This document shows, piece after piece, positions 30,715 to 39,560 of a DNA stretch of 64,000 nt. Made by a program: the position numbers and the translations under genes. The DNA is from Trichomonas vaginalis G3. Lineage: Eukaryota > Parabasalia > Trichomonadida > Trichomonadidae. Numbering within the stretch: position 1 is the stretch's first letter; each line of letters starts with the position of its first letter. The notes beneath the pieces are model-generated. The model had not been told where the DNA came from. It made no database searches and saw only the letters and a list, made by a program, of their open reading frames with translations. Where the stretch lies: assembly GCF_026262505.1 (NCBI RefSeq), contig NC_067205.1, positions 10,292,001-10,356,000 on the forward strand, read 5' to 3'.

Positions 30715-31840
30715 TAGGGCTGTACAAGATTTAAAAAAACATTGCCGGGTTACCGTAGAGGCCTAAAAAAATCGCGCCTCGGCGGCAAGCCGCCTCGGCA
30801 TTAAGAATGCGCATCTAAATTTTTATATGTCCTTCTTTCTTTTATTTTTCCCTTCCCTTTCTTTTCTTTTTCTTTTTTTTCCTCCTCTTGCTCTCATTTA
30901 CCTTTTTTTTTCCTTTTCTCATCATTTTTCAAAATTTAAAATTTTTATCAAAAATCTTGCCTATAAAAGCAGACTATGGAACCTTTTAATGCCTCTTAAT
31001 CAATATTATACAGCATAAAGCATATTAAATGAAAGTAATTACGTATAAATTTATTTTATTATCTTATTTATTAATTCTTTAGCATGTATTGTTTAATATT
31101 AACTTTTTTGTACATTAAATATGATATCTCCAAAGTATGAATGCCTTGTAACGAAACGAAAACTTAATTTTATGTTGAATATTTGTCACAAACATTAGAT
31201 TATTAAAATATATGTTGGATATCCCTTAGTATGAGACTTCATGACTCTTGTTGTCTAACGTGAGCTTTGGATTGCAAGCTCTATGGTTAACGAACATAAA
31301 TTAATTGTAAAGTTTTCAAAAACTTTCATCGTTTCTATCAGCATCTATTTTTCCTTTAAAATAATATATTTGTATGAATACAATATTTAGTAATTTTTTT
31401 ATTTCACATAATTTCATTCAAAATTTCAGAAAAAATTAATTTCTATTCAATATTATTTCAGCTTCAAAACACTTCATTCTTATAGATGTTGATTCACTAA
31501 AGTGTGATTCTATTTATATGAGGTAGGGGCATGAGGCTCGGCAAGTCTTATTGCTTTTTACCTCAATTTAGGTATTAAATAATTATAATGATTCATAGTG
31601 GCCGCTGCTGACTGGCCATCAGCAGTCCCCTGGCCAAGATTAATATAATTATTTAATACTTATCCAGTTTTACATCAATAACAACAAAGCTAATCAATCA
31701 TCATTCAGAAATGCGGGAAATTACTACTAATATTAAAGATTGATAGACATTAGGCTGGCCACCTTCTGTCTAATATCTTTACGAATAAAAATAATACTTT
31801 TTAAAACAAATTATTTAATAAATTTTATTAAAAAACAAAA
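30715..31840. other. Region between the 296-bp repeat and the hAT coding part
   Basis: No gene. It starts with TAGGGCTGTACAAG, reminiscent of a hAT-type end but without a matching end on the far side. It contains a GC-rich hairpin (GGCGGCaaGCCGCC, 30781-30794), a pyrimidine-rich run (30820-30930), and a hairpin near 31570-31665 (GGTATTAAATAATTAT / ATAATTATTTAATACT) that encloses a smaller CTGCTGActggccaTCAGCAG stem. The last part probably belongs to the 3' non-coding end of the hAT transposon. Confidence 0.45.
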
Positions 31841-32755
31841 TCAAATATCAAATTGATCATCATTCAACTTGATGAAGAAGCGGCATGCTACATATTCTTC
31901 TTTGCATGATTCGTTCATTGAATTTCTTGTCTTTCGCAATTCAGATATTACACGTTCTACATCTGCTTCACTGCACGAAAGTGACATCATCCTTTTTCCA
32001 ATTGGTCTTATTGCTTTTAGTTGCTTTATGCCATTCATGTACCAAAACTTGCCATCATTTTGAGCAAGATGATGACCATTTATAAGATGGGAATCATCTT
32101 GCTCTATGAAGAAATCGTAAGCATCACTCAATTCCTTGGCTCTATCGTCTTTATTGATTGTTGGATCAACTGTTGATTCGGCAATTGCTCTTTGTCTGAG
32201 GATTGTTATCATGAATGTGTATAGATCTTTTATCTCTTCATCTACAACATCCCAGACCAAGGAATTCCTCGAACCATCGGCATTTGTTTCGGCTGCATGA
32301 TCGTCGTTAAGCATTTGTTCCTCTTCTGCTTGCTGGATCTCTTCATCATGCTCGGCTACCTCGTCAACACGTTCTGTTCGTTCTTCTTCAAGGATTTCGC
32401 CGAGTTTCTCAAATGTGATCTCGCGATTGATGATCCTCAGGGAAGGAATCGTTGGGACTTGCACATCTTTCAACTGCATTATAGGTGGATAGCTTGTCTT
32501 TCCTACAAAACCCTTCTTGTCTCTGATGATCTTCCTTGCTAACGGTGTAAAGCCGAAAGCAAACCGAAGCAAATCAATTCTACCATATTCTTTCATATCA
32601 TTTTTGAATATTGTAGTGATTGATCGGAGAATCTCTTCACCATCTGGTGTTAATCTTCCTGCCATTTCATCCAACATCCCTTGGCACTGTTGTATCATCA
32701 GGAATGCATAAGCACCCATGGACTTGTTGGATTCCAGCCATAATTGAAGTTGCTT
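31841..32755 (-). pseudogene. hAT transposase, C-terminal part
   Basis: This is the C-terminal third of a hAT-superfamily DNA transposase. It ends with the dimerisation signature SEADVERVISELRKTRNSMNESC, which contains the third catalytic acidic residue. An acidic insert (EEERTERVDEVAEHDEEIQQAEEEQ) lies in the middle. The open frame continues upstream into 34486-34739 across a 1.73-kb insertion, the 81 bases at the boundary being duplicated. It then continues into 57272-58318 across Polinton copy C. The gene is therefore dead at this locus by insertion. Confidence 0.88.
32675..32755. repeat. 81-bp direct duplication, left copy
   Basis: Identical to 34486-34566 in the same orientation. It consists of hAT transposase coding sequence and directly flanks the inserted 1.73-kb element on both sides. 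It therefore looks like an unusually long target-site duplication or a by-product of insertion repair. Confidence 0.9.
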
Positions 32756-32834
32756 GAGTGTGGTAGAATTTACGAAAAAGTGACAGTAGAAAAAGTGACA
32801 CTTAACCTTAAATTTCCAAACACTATTTTTTGAT

Positions 32835-32955
32835 TATATTTTGTTATTTATATATTTATATATGTATATATTTATATATGTATATATTTATATATGTATA
32901 TATTTATATATGTATATATTTATATATGTATATATTTATATATGTATATATTTAT
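32835..32955. repeat. AT microsatellite
   Basis: Repeats of a ~16-bp word of the type TATATTTATATATGTA, about seven copies, directly before the 270-bp array. Confidence 0.9.
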
Positions 32956-34192
32956 TAGTAGCTGCTTCATGCTGCATTGAGTATTGTTGAATAATTTGAA
33001 GTAGTGGTTTTTGAAATCAGCACCCCTATGAGAGCGCTGGCGACCGAAACACCACTAGTAAGATTGTGTATTAGAAACTGCTTCATGCTGTGTTGAGTAA
33101 GCTTCGATGTCTTTGTAGGATAGCTTTCTGAGAGCGAAACAAGATAGTGTTGAAAAAAAAATTTTGAAAATCTGAGAGACTGTGCAAGAGCCAACGACCA
33201 AAACGCTACCAGTAAGATACAGCAGTAGTAGCTGCTTCATGCTGCATTGAGTATTGTTGAATAATTTGAAGTAGTGGTTTTTGAAATCAGCACCCCTATG
33301 AGAGCGCTGGCGACCGAAACACCACTAGTAAGATTGTGTATTAGAAACTGCTTCATGCTGTGTTGAGTAAGCTTCGATGTCTTTGTAGGATAGCTTTCTG
33401 AGAGCGAAACAAGATAGTGTTGAAAAAAAAATTTTGAAAATCTGAGAGACTGTGCAAGAGCCAACGACCAAAACGCTACCAGTAAGATACAGCAGTAGTA
33501 GCTGCTTCATGCTGCATTGAGTATTGTTGAATAATTTGAAGTAGTGGTTTTTGAAATCAGCACCCCTATGAGAGCGCTGGCGACCGAAACACCACTAGTA
33601 AGATTGTGTATTAGAAACTGCTTCATGCTGTGTTGAGTAAGCTTCGATGTCTTTGTAGGATAGCTTTCTGAGAGCGAAACAAGATAGTGTTGAAAAAAAA
33701 ATTTTGAAAATCTGAGAGACTGTGCAAGAGCCAACGACCAAAACGCTACCAGTAAGATACAGCAGTAGTAGCTGCTTCATGCTGCATTGAGTATTGTTGA
33801 ATAATTTGAAGTAGTGGTTTTTGAAATCAGCACCCCTATGAGAGCGCTGGCGACCGAAACACCACTAGTAAGATTGTGTATTAGAAACTGCTTCATGCTG
33901 TGTTGAGTAAGCTTCGATGTCTTTGTAGGATAGCTTTCTGAGAGCGAAACAAGATAGTGTTGAAAAAAAAATTTTGAAAATCTGAGAGACTGTGCAAGAG
34001 CCAACGACCAAAACGCTACCAGTAAGATACAGCAGTAGTAGCTGCTTCATGCTGCATTGAGTATTGTTGAATAATTTGAAGTAGTGGTTTTTGAAATCAG
34101 CACCCCTATGAGAGCGCTGGCGACCGAAACACCACTAGTAAGATTGTGTATTAGAAACTGCTTCATGCTGTGTTGAGTAAGCTTCGATATCT
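32956..34192. repeat. Tandem repeat, 270-bp unit, about 4.6 copies
   Basis: TAGCTGCTTCATGCTGCATT recurs at about 32958, 33228, 33498, 33768 and 34038. The last unit is incomplete and ends near 34190. Each unit contains a second, related start (ACTGCTTCATGCTGTGTTG), so the unit itself arose from an older internal duplication. Units look identical, which indicates recent homogenisation. Confidence 0.93.
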
Positions 34193-34485
34193 TTATCAGA
34201 CCACCTTTAAATTAACCACTCACATTCTCACTGTGGTCCATCTAAAATTTGTAAGCTTTATGACATAAAATTATATTATATGCAGGATCCCACCTATTAC
34301 TTAATCTTTTTGGAATAAATGTTTTATAATATTTATCGATTGATTGTAATTTTTTGTATAAAAAAGTTTTTTATTTATATTAAAAATATATTTTGTTAAT
34401 GATATTATCTTATAATTTGTAAATAAATCTAGTAATAAAATAACTTTAATAGTTGGTGTCACTTTTTCGAAAATTCTGGTTTTTT

Positions 34486-34739
34486 CATCCCTTGGCACTG
34501 TTGTATCATCAGGAATGCATAAGCACCCATGGACTTGTTGGATTCCAGCCATAATTGAAGTTGCTTTAATGGCTTGAATATCATTAAAGCATCTTTAAAG
34601 AGTGGAGGAATTCCATCACGTGTCCATTGTAACTGTTCACGTGTAGCTCTGGAAAGGGATAGTGGAAGATCTCCACTTCTTAAAGCAGTATTAATTGTTT
34701 CCAGATTATCAAAGATGAAAAACAGAGTATCATATATGT
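34486..34739 (-). pseudogene. hAT transposase, middle part
   Basis: The open frame on the minus strand encodes a hAT-type segment (FDNLETINTALRSGDLPLS, then LKQLQLWLESNKSMGAYAFL). Its last 81 bases duplicate 32675-32755. Upstream it stops at the end of Polinton copy C, and the same frame resumes at 57272 on the other side once the 5-bp target duplication is counted once. This fixes the order of insertions. Confidence 0.85.
34735..34739. repeat. Target-site duplication of Polinton copy C, left
   Basis: TATGT directly before the left terminal repeat. The same five bases follow the right terminal repeat at 57267-57271. Polintons usually duplicate 5-6 bp. Confidence 0.8.
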
Positions 34740-35425
34740 AGTTAGTATGGTTATCTTGGGTACTGTGGCACTGCGTTCCACCTTACCCAATATAACCTTA
34801 AATATTTACAAAACCGTTAACGTATATTTTACAACACAAACACAAACACCAACTTAACCTTAAATATTTACAAAGCCGCCAACCACTTCACTAACGAACT
34901 CACTAATGTAAAAATAAACGTTCTCACTATCGTTCTCACTAACGACTTCACTAATGTTCTCATAAATTTTCCTCAATATCTTCATCATCAGTGTTAACCC
35001 TATTGTAGTCATACTTGAAGCCATAAACTTTCTCTAACTTCTTAACGTACAATTTACATAACTTACCTTCGTCATCATATGGTTTAATGATATAACTATT
35101 TCTATCTTTATACACAGTCAATGAAAAGTCAACTGGTCTCGGATGTATTTGAAAGAACATGTTATGCTCAGGAAGGAAGAATAAATGTTTAAATGTATGT
35201 TTGTTATATTTTTCGATTTGTATGAGTTGCTTTTGTTCTGTCATTTACATCCAAATAAAAATTTTCAGTAAAATAATAAAATAAACTTAAAATTAATGAT
35301 ATCACCACCCTCACACGTATGAAAACATAGCACAAAAATAAATTTAGGTGAAGTGGTGAAATCTCACCTCTTTTTTCACCTCTTTTTTCACCTCATGAAT
35401 TCATTGCTTTATAACTCTCTTCCTT
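34740..35425. repeat. Left terminal inverted repeat of copy C
   Basis: Inverse of 56586-57266, nearly identical, ~686 bp. It begins AGTTAGTATGG, carries GTGGCACTGCGTTCCACC, several TCACTAA-type short repeats (34880-34955), the 94-aa gene and a TCACCT-type palindrome (35346-35394). It ends inside the tail of the basic-protein gene on the right side. Confidence 0.93.
34960..35244 (-). CDS. Terminal-repeat-encoded Polinton protein (94 aa), left copy
   Basis: The protein is identical to the one at 56762-57046, because both lie in the inverted repeats, and ~80% identical to the copy A version at 8117-8401. It is charged, with an acidic tail and no membrane segment. It is read outward, toward the element end. 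The leader is TTTTTATTTGGATGTAA, the same AT box with GTAA found before other Polinton starts. Looks whole. Function unknown. Confidence 0.7.
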   Translation of the reverse strand: MTEQKQLIQIEKYNKHTFKHLFFLPEHNMFFQIHPRPVDFSLTVYKDRNSYIIKPYDDEGKLCKLYVKKLEKVYGFKYDYNRVNTDDEDIEENL

Positions 35426-35644
35426 TCTCCAACTCTTCTAACTTCTTCCTAAGTTCAGCAATGTTGTCCTCATGAAGTTTAATCTTCCTTAATATACCTT
35501 CTCTATCTAATGGTTGCTTTATCTTTCTAAACTGAACTCTACCATCCTTCATAGTATGAACGTAAAACCTTCTGGAACCGCTCCTGATTTAATGTATTCT
35601 ACCAAAAATTTTTGTTTCATTGCTTCAGTGACTTTAGTCGTCAT
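35396..35644 (-). pseudogene. Small Polinton coding region (coiled-coil tail)
   Basis: Minus-strand coding potential begins MTTKVTEAMKQKFLVEYIKSG and ends in a basic helical segment (LHEDNIAELRKKLEELEKG) with heptad-like leucines. It starts after a TTTTATTTAGAGTAAA leader. It appears broken. No family is recognised. Confidence 0.45.
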
Positions 35645-35721
35645 TTTACTCTAAATAAAATGTTCAAATAAAATAAAACTAACATTATTTTTTCAGTAAG
35701 GAAACGCAGGAGTTTTACGAT

Positions 35722-36161
35722 TTATTTGAGGAGTAGGTTCTGGTTTAAATGTTGGAGTCGGTTTTGGAGTTGACTTTTGAACAGAGTTTGTACTTTCATA
35801 GGTTCAGGAGTCATTGAAGGTGTTGTTTGTGAAGGCGTTGGTTTTGACGTTGGTTTTGGCGATGGTGTCGGAGTTTGTTCAAATTCAGCTACTTCAGTAT
35901 TATTTATAACATTTGCTTTATTTCTTTTCAACATCATTACTGCTCCTGCTGTAGCTAGCAAACCTAGTGGAGACCATATTTTATATAAGGACTTGACCAA
36001 ATGCTATTTTTGACAGGAGCTGGTGGAACACCTAACCTTGGTGAGACTGCTCTTTGCCATTGTGCAGCTCGTAAGAAATATTCAATAGGTGCTCCATAAT
36101 CGTTTGGTAAAGTTTGTTTCATAGATGGTGAAGGTTCACGAGAGCTTGATGAAGAACTCAT
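35722..36161 (-). pseudogene. Small Polinton membrane-anchored, Pro/Thr-rich protein region (broken)
   Basis: Coding potential begins MSSSSSSREPSPSMKQ, passes through a hydrophobic span (SPLGLLATAGAVMML) and ends in a TPTPSPKPTSKPTP-rich segment. One membrane span plus a proline-rich tail would fit a minor virion or membrane protein, which is inference. It follows the capsid gene in the same direction. Broken. Confidence 0.5.
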
Positions 36162-36191
36162 TTATAAGCTTTAAAAATAAACGTTCATCCT

Positions 36192-37766
36192 TTATTCCTC
36201 ACTGTCGTCCGTGGCTAAGTTATAGTCGTCAAGTCTTATTATTGGTATGCCTGACTGTCTTACTTGTATTGCAAAGCAACAATCCCTCATAAATCCAATA
36301 AGTGGCTTTGGTACGTTTTCAGTTGCTAGTTCAATAGGTCCTTTAACAGACAATTTGTATGTTATTGGAGCAGTAGATGTTTGACCTTGCTGGAAGCAAA
36401 AGTCCACTTCTGTTGGAAAACCACATAAGAAATGTGTGTTGTCATAGCTATCCCATTTATGTTCCACACTACCATCATCCACCAATGACCTCATAACATC
36501 TTCATTAAATCCTATCATATCATTGTTTGTATTACAGGCGTTCGCAACCATTTCATAAAATACAGGTCCATATGATTTTTCAGGTTCTGCAGGCATATTT
36601 CCATAAGCTCCCATGGAAAGCTGAAGATATTTAAACTTAGGGTTCTCAAAATTAACATAATAGTTGTCTTTCTTTCTAAATAGTGCCCAAATACTTTTAA
36701 CATTAATAGGCGTATAAGCTGCTGTAAATGTTGCACTTGAACTATCTGTATTCTTTGAGAATGAACCGTCCATAGGAATCCAATCCATAACTTTAACAGG
36801 AAAACATAAAGCCTCGTTTGTATAATGTTCTACAAGTTCTGTATAAATGTTAGGGTCTAAAGAGAATGACTTTGGATGAATGAAACATTCATTAAAATCC
36901 ATCTTTGTTCGAAATAGTTGCTGGATTACAGTTGTAAGTAACTGTTCCACTAGCTTCTACTGCCTTCGTTATCATAGTGAATGGTTCATTCCATGGAACA
37001 AATTTATTTGTCGGTGGATTTGAATCTGAAGCAAATGCAACTTTAAGAGTTGGATTGAAAGCAATGATATCATTTACAGATATAGATGTGCATTGTAAGG
37101 CGTCGCTACTGAACTTTACTTTAAGCTGAATGTTTCCTGCAAAAGCTGGAATAAATCGAATAGCTTCTAATGGAAGGAATCTTCTAACAGGAATTCTTAA
37201 ACGAAGCTTAAAATCAAATGATTTTCCTGCTGTAATTGGACCACTAACAATTTGTCCTGTTCTGCATGTTCCCGAATGACTCCATACATCTTCATGTCGA
37301 GTCTTTGAGAAAACATCTACTTTCTTTATTTGTTCGGTAGTTTGTGAGTTTGAAGTTATATATGCTCTTCTCTTGCGTTTGTCTTGAGAATATACGATAC
37401 GACCATTTGCAAGGATTTGATATCCAGCAACTGCATAGAAAGCGTCATCGAAACCAATCCAAAATCCTGGTGGGTTTGTTTTTATTGGAAACCTGAACCA
37501 ATTTCTTTATCTACAATAAATTGACCTTCCATTTTATACGTAATGAATGTATTGTAAAGGTCCAACATATTTTCACCAGGAGGTGAGAGATTGAATGTTA
37601 CCCATGTGTTATCTTTAGCAGTTCCAGGTTGTGATGGAATCTTTGCGTCAGAATATTTTCTATTAGTGTCACCAATTTGAACTGCATTGTCTATGATATC
37701 GAAATATGAGCGAATCTGATGAATATGCTCTGCTGGAGTAAATTCGTTTAACTGTTCGTTCTGCAT
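36192..37766 (-). pseudogene. Polinton major capsid protein (double jelly-roll type, broken)
   Basis: The region would encode a ~520-residue protein, right for Polinton capsid proteins. It starts MQNEQLNEFTPAEHIHQIRS after an ATTTTATCTGAAGTAAA leader and continues with long beta-rich stretches. Near the end come SFSLDPNIYTELVEHY, TFTAAYTP, MGAYGNMPAE and FLCGFPTEVDFCFQQ. These are shared with the two capsid regions of block B (16652-18254 and 20110-20870). No database comparison could be run, so the capsid call is by size, composition and place. Broken at about two or three places. Confidence 0.7.
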
Positions 37767-37799
37767 GTATTTACTTCAGATAAAATATCTATTTACTTC

Positions 37800-38226
37800 A
37801 TTATTCTCACACTCTTCTTCTTGGCATTCGTGGTGGAAGTTGTTTCTTGACATTTTCAATGAACTGTACATTCTCTTTTGTCTCAACTTCTTTCACTGGC
37901 GGGTCAGGGGTCTTTGACTCGGGTTGTTTTTCAATGAAATTCACGAACTTTGCAATAAGCTCTTGGTTCGTTATTGAAAGTACATCTGGCTTCTTTTCTT
38001 CTGGTTCTATTGACTTTTCAGTTTGAACAGAAGGTTTTATATGGGCTTCGTGGACTTCACCTTGCCATGCACCTTAATGTTGTCGCTCTCTGATTCGCTA
38101 ATGGAACCTTTTTTTTCTTACGTATATTTTACCATCTTTACTCTGACTTACATAATAGAAAGGATGTTGTATTCCTCTTGCGTCATTTAATATAATAGAC
38201 TCTCGCTCTGATTTTGACAAGCTCAT
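37800..38226 (-). pseudogene. Polinton charged protein region upstream of the capsid gene (broken)
   Basis: The start MSLSKSESESIILNDARG leads into a KIYVRKKKGSISESESD segment, then a Glu/Lys/Pro-rich stretch. It may correspond to a core or scaffold-type protein, but there is no recognised motif. Broken. Confidence 0.4.
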
Positions 38227-38239
38227 TTTACATCGGTTA

Positions 38240-38542
38240 AAGTTTTAATTTTGTTTTTTATCTGCAGTCAAATACTCAGACAAGCCCTACGGACAAGACC
38301 CAAGGGGTCATAGATGTTGAAGCATTGAAGAAAGAAATTCGCGAGCAAATTTTTCCGAACTGAAGGAACAAAAACAAGAACAAAAGCCAGAGAGACCAAA
38401 GAGAAAACTTAGTGAAAAACAACTAGCTGCATTAGCTGCTGGAAGACAGAAGAACCCACGTTTGCTGGCGAAAAAAGCTAGAGAAGAAGCAAAAGCAAAG
38501 GAAGAACAAAAGCAAAGGAAGCTGAAAGCAAAGAAAGAGTAA
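38240..38542 (+). pseudogene. Polinton small, strongly basic protein region
   Basis: Plus-strand coding potential ends in a Lys/Arg/Ala-rich segment (LSEKQLAALAAGRQKNPRLL, then KKAREEAKAKEEQKQRK), typical of small DNA-binding or scaffold proteins. It contains a GC hairpin (GACCCaagGGGTC, 38297-38309). Broken. Confidence 0.45.
38297..38309. repeat. GC-rich hairpin
   Basis: GACCCaagGGGTC, a single stem of the same kind as the second stem at 45927-45939. It lies inside the small basic-protein region. Confidence 0.7.
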
Positions 38543-38566
38543 ATGGTTTATTTTTATCCAAACTAA

Positions 38567-39417
38567 ATGTATAGACAAATACCTTTATCTGTTGCGTTCA
38601 GTAGTGAAAACCCTGACGTCAAATAAAGGGGAACAGAGTAACGTTTAAGTTTCCAACAGACTGGATTGTGAACATAAATGAAGAGAAGTACATTGGCATA
38701 ACATCTATGTATATAACACGTGCTTTCAGAAAGGTTGACTTTATACTTCAAGTCGAGATAGAAAATGACGAACAGTCTTTAAGCGCCCAAAACATTCACA
38801 TATACAATACTTTAAAGACGATACAACATTGTTGCAATGTATGATTTCATTTAATGAGATGTTCGAGAAAAAAGTTCAACATTGAAGTACAAACTTTACA
38901 GCCTTTACGTGAGTTTCTTGCACAACTGAAGGAAGAAGGTAGTCGCCACAACTTATAGACTTTCATTATGAATTTAATGAAAATGAAGATGGAACTCATG
39001 ACTGTCAATTCATTGTATTCTCACCATTCAATGAAGTCGCTAAAAAGAAAGAAAATCCATTACGTATAAGATTTCAAATCTCCGAACCCAATGAAGACTT
39101 CAAGAATGTTTTCAATTATGATGCAATGCTTCCGAGGAAAAATGAATTTTCAAAGATTGTAACACCTGGCATTTGGGATAGAAAGCAAGCAATACTTTAC
39201 TCTAATATAGCCAAAGGCGTTGAAAATGAGTTCATTGGTCATACAAGAACTTCACTTCCTAACCCTAAATACTATAAATTAACTGGCTTCAATCGTGAGT
39301 TTTTGGATAGACATGTTCTCCACTCATGACCATAAATGTCAGTGTTCTTGCTCCAGATGGGAAGGACTGTCTCTACATTGAAGCACAACTCTTAAACTCT
39401 ACCATCGCAGTATTGTA
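38567..39417 (+). pseudogene. Polinton structural-type protein region (minor capsid candidate, broken)
   Basis: Coding potential on the plus strand runs from an MYRQIPLSVAFSSENPD start through FPTDWIVNINEEKYIGITSM and IRFQISEPNEDFKNVF, to a closing TINVSVLAPDGKDCLYIEAQ segment. Beta-rich composition and the place between capsid and polymerase genes suggest a minor capsid or penton protein. This is inference. Broken at several places. Confidence 0.45.
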
Positions 39418-39439
39418 AAATCTACACTAGCTTTATTTT

Positions 39440-39560
39440 TATCACGAATGACCTCATTGCTGACAAAATAAGCCGCTAGCGGCAAGGGCGAAGCCATGAC
39501 TCATTCATGACCTCATTGCTGACAAAAATAAGCGCTAGCGCAAGGGCGAAGCCCATGACT
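39440..39560. repeat. Duplicated ~65-bp unit, each with a GC hairpin pair
   Basis: GACCTCATTGCTGACAAAA is followed by a hairpin pair twice. The first pair is GCCGCTAGCGGC plus GGGCgaaGCC (39472-39495), and the second is GCGCTAGCGC plus GGGCgaaGCCC (39532-39554). The first stems differ in sequence while both remain perfect palindromes. It lies between the tails of converging genes. Confidence 0.8.

Larger units (their letters stand above)
32756..34485. mobile_element. 1.73-kb non-autonomous TIR element with internal tandem repeats
   Basis: Inserted in the hAT transposase gene. Near-perfect 21-bp inverted ends (32765-32785 and 34457-34477; core CGAAAAAGTGACA) lie close to both boundaries. The interior is an AT microsatellite (about 32835-32955), then a five-copy 270-bp tandem array, then AT-rich DNA. 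No transposase ORF; the recurrent 75- and 61-codon ORFs are products of the tandem units. Ends are of the same AAAAGTGACA kind as the elements at 11513 and 28945. Confidence 0.85.

Noticed and set aside
30715-30760. TAGGGCTGTACAAG as the end of the hAT transposon
   Set aside because: No matching inverted end or 8-bp duplication was found on the other side, and the word abuts the 296-bp repeat instead.
30827-31018. Hydrophobic 63-codon ORF
   Set aside because: Arises from a pyrimidine-rich run giving only Phe, Leu and Ser; no leader or conserved feature.
32967-34050. Repeated 75- and 61-codon ORFs on the minus strand
   Set aside because: They recur exactly with the 270-bp tandem units and have no independent support, so they reflect the repeat, not genes.
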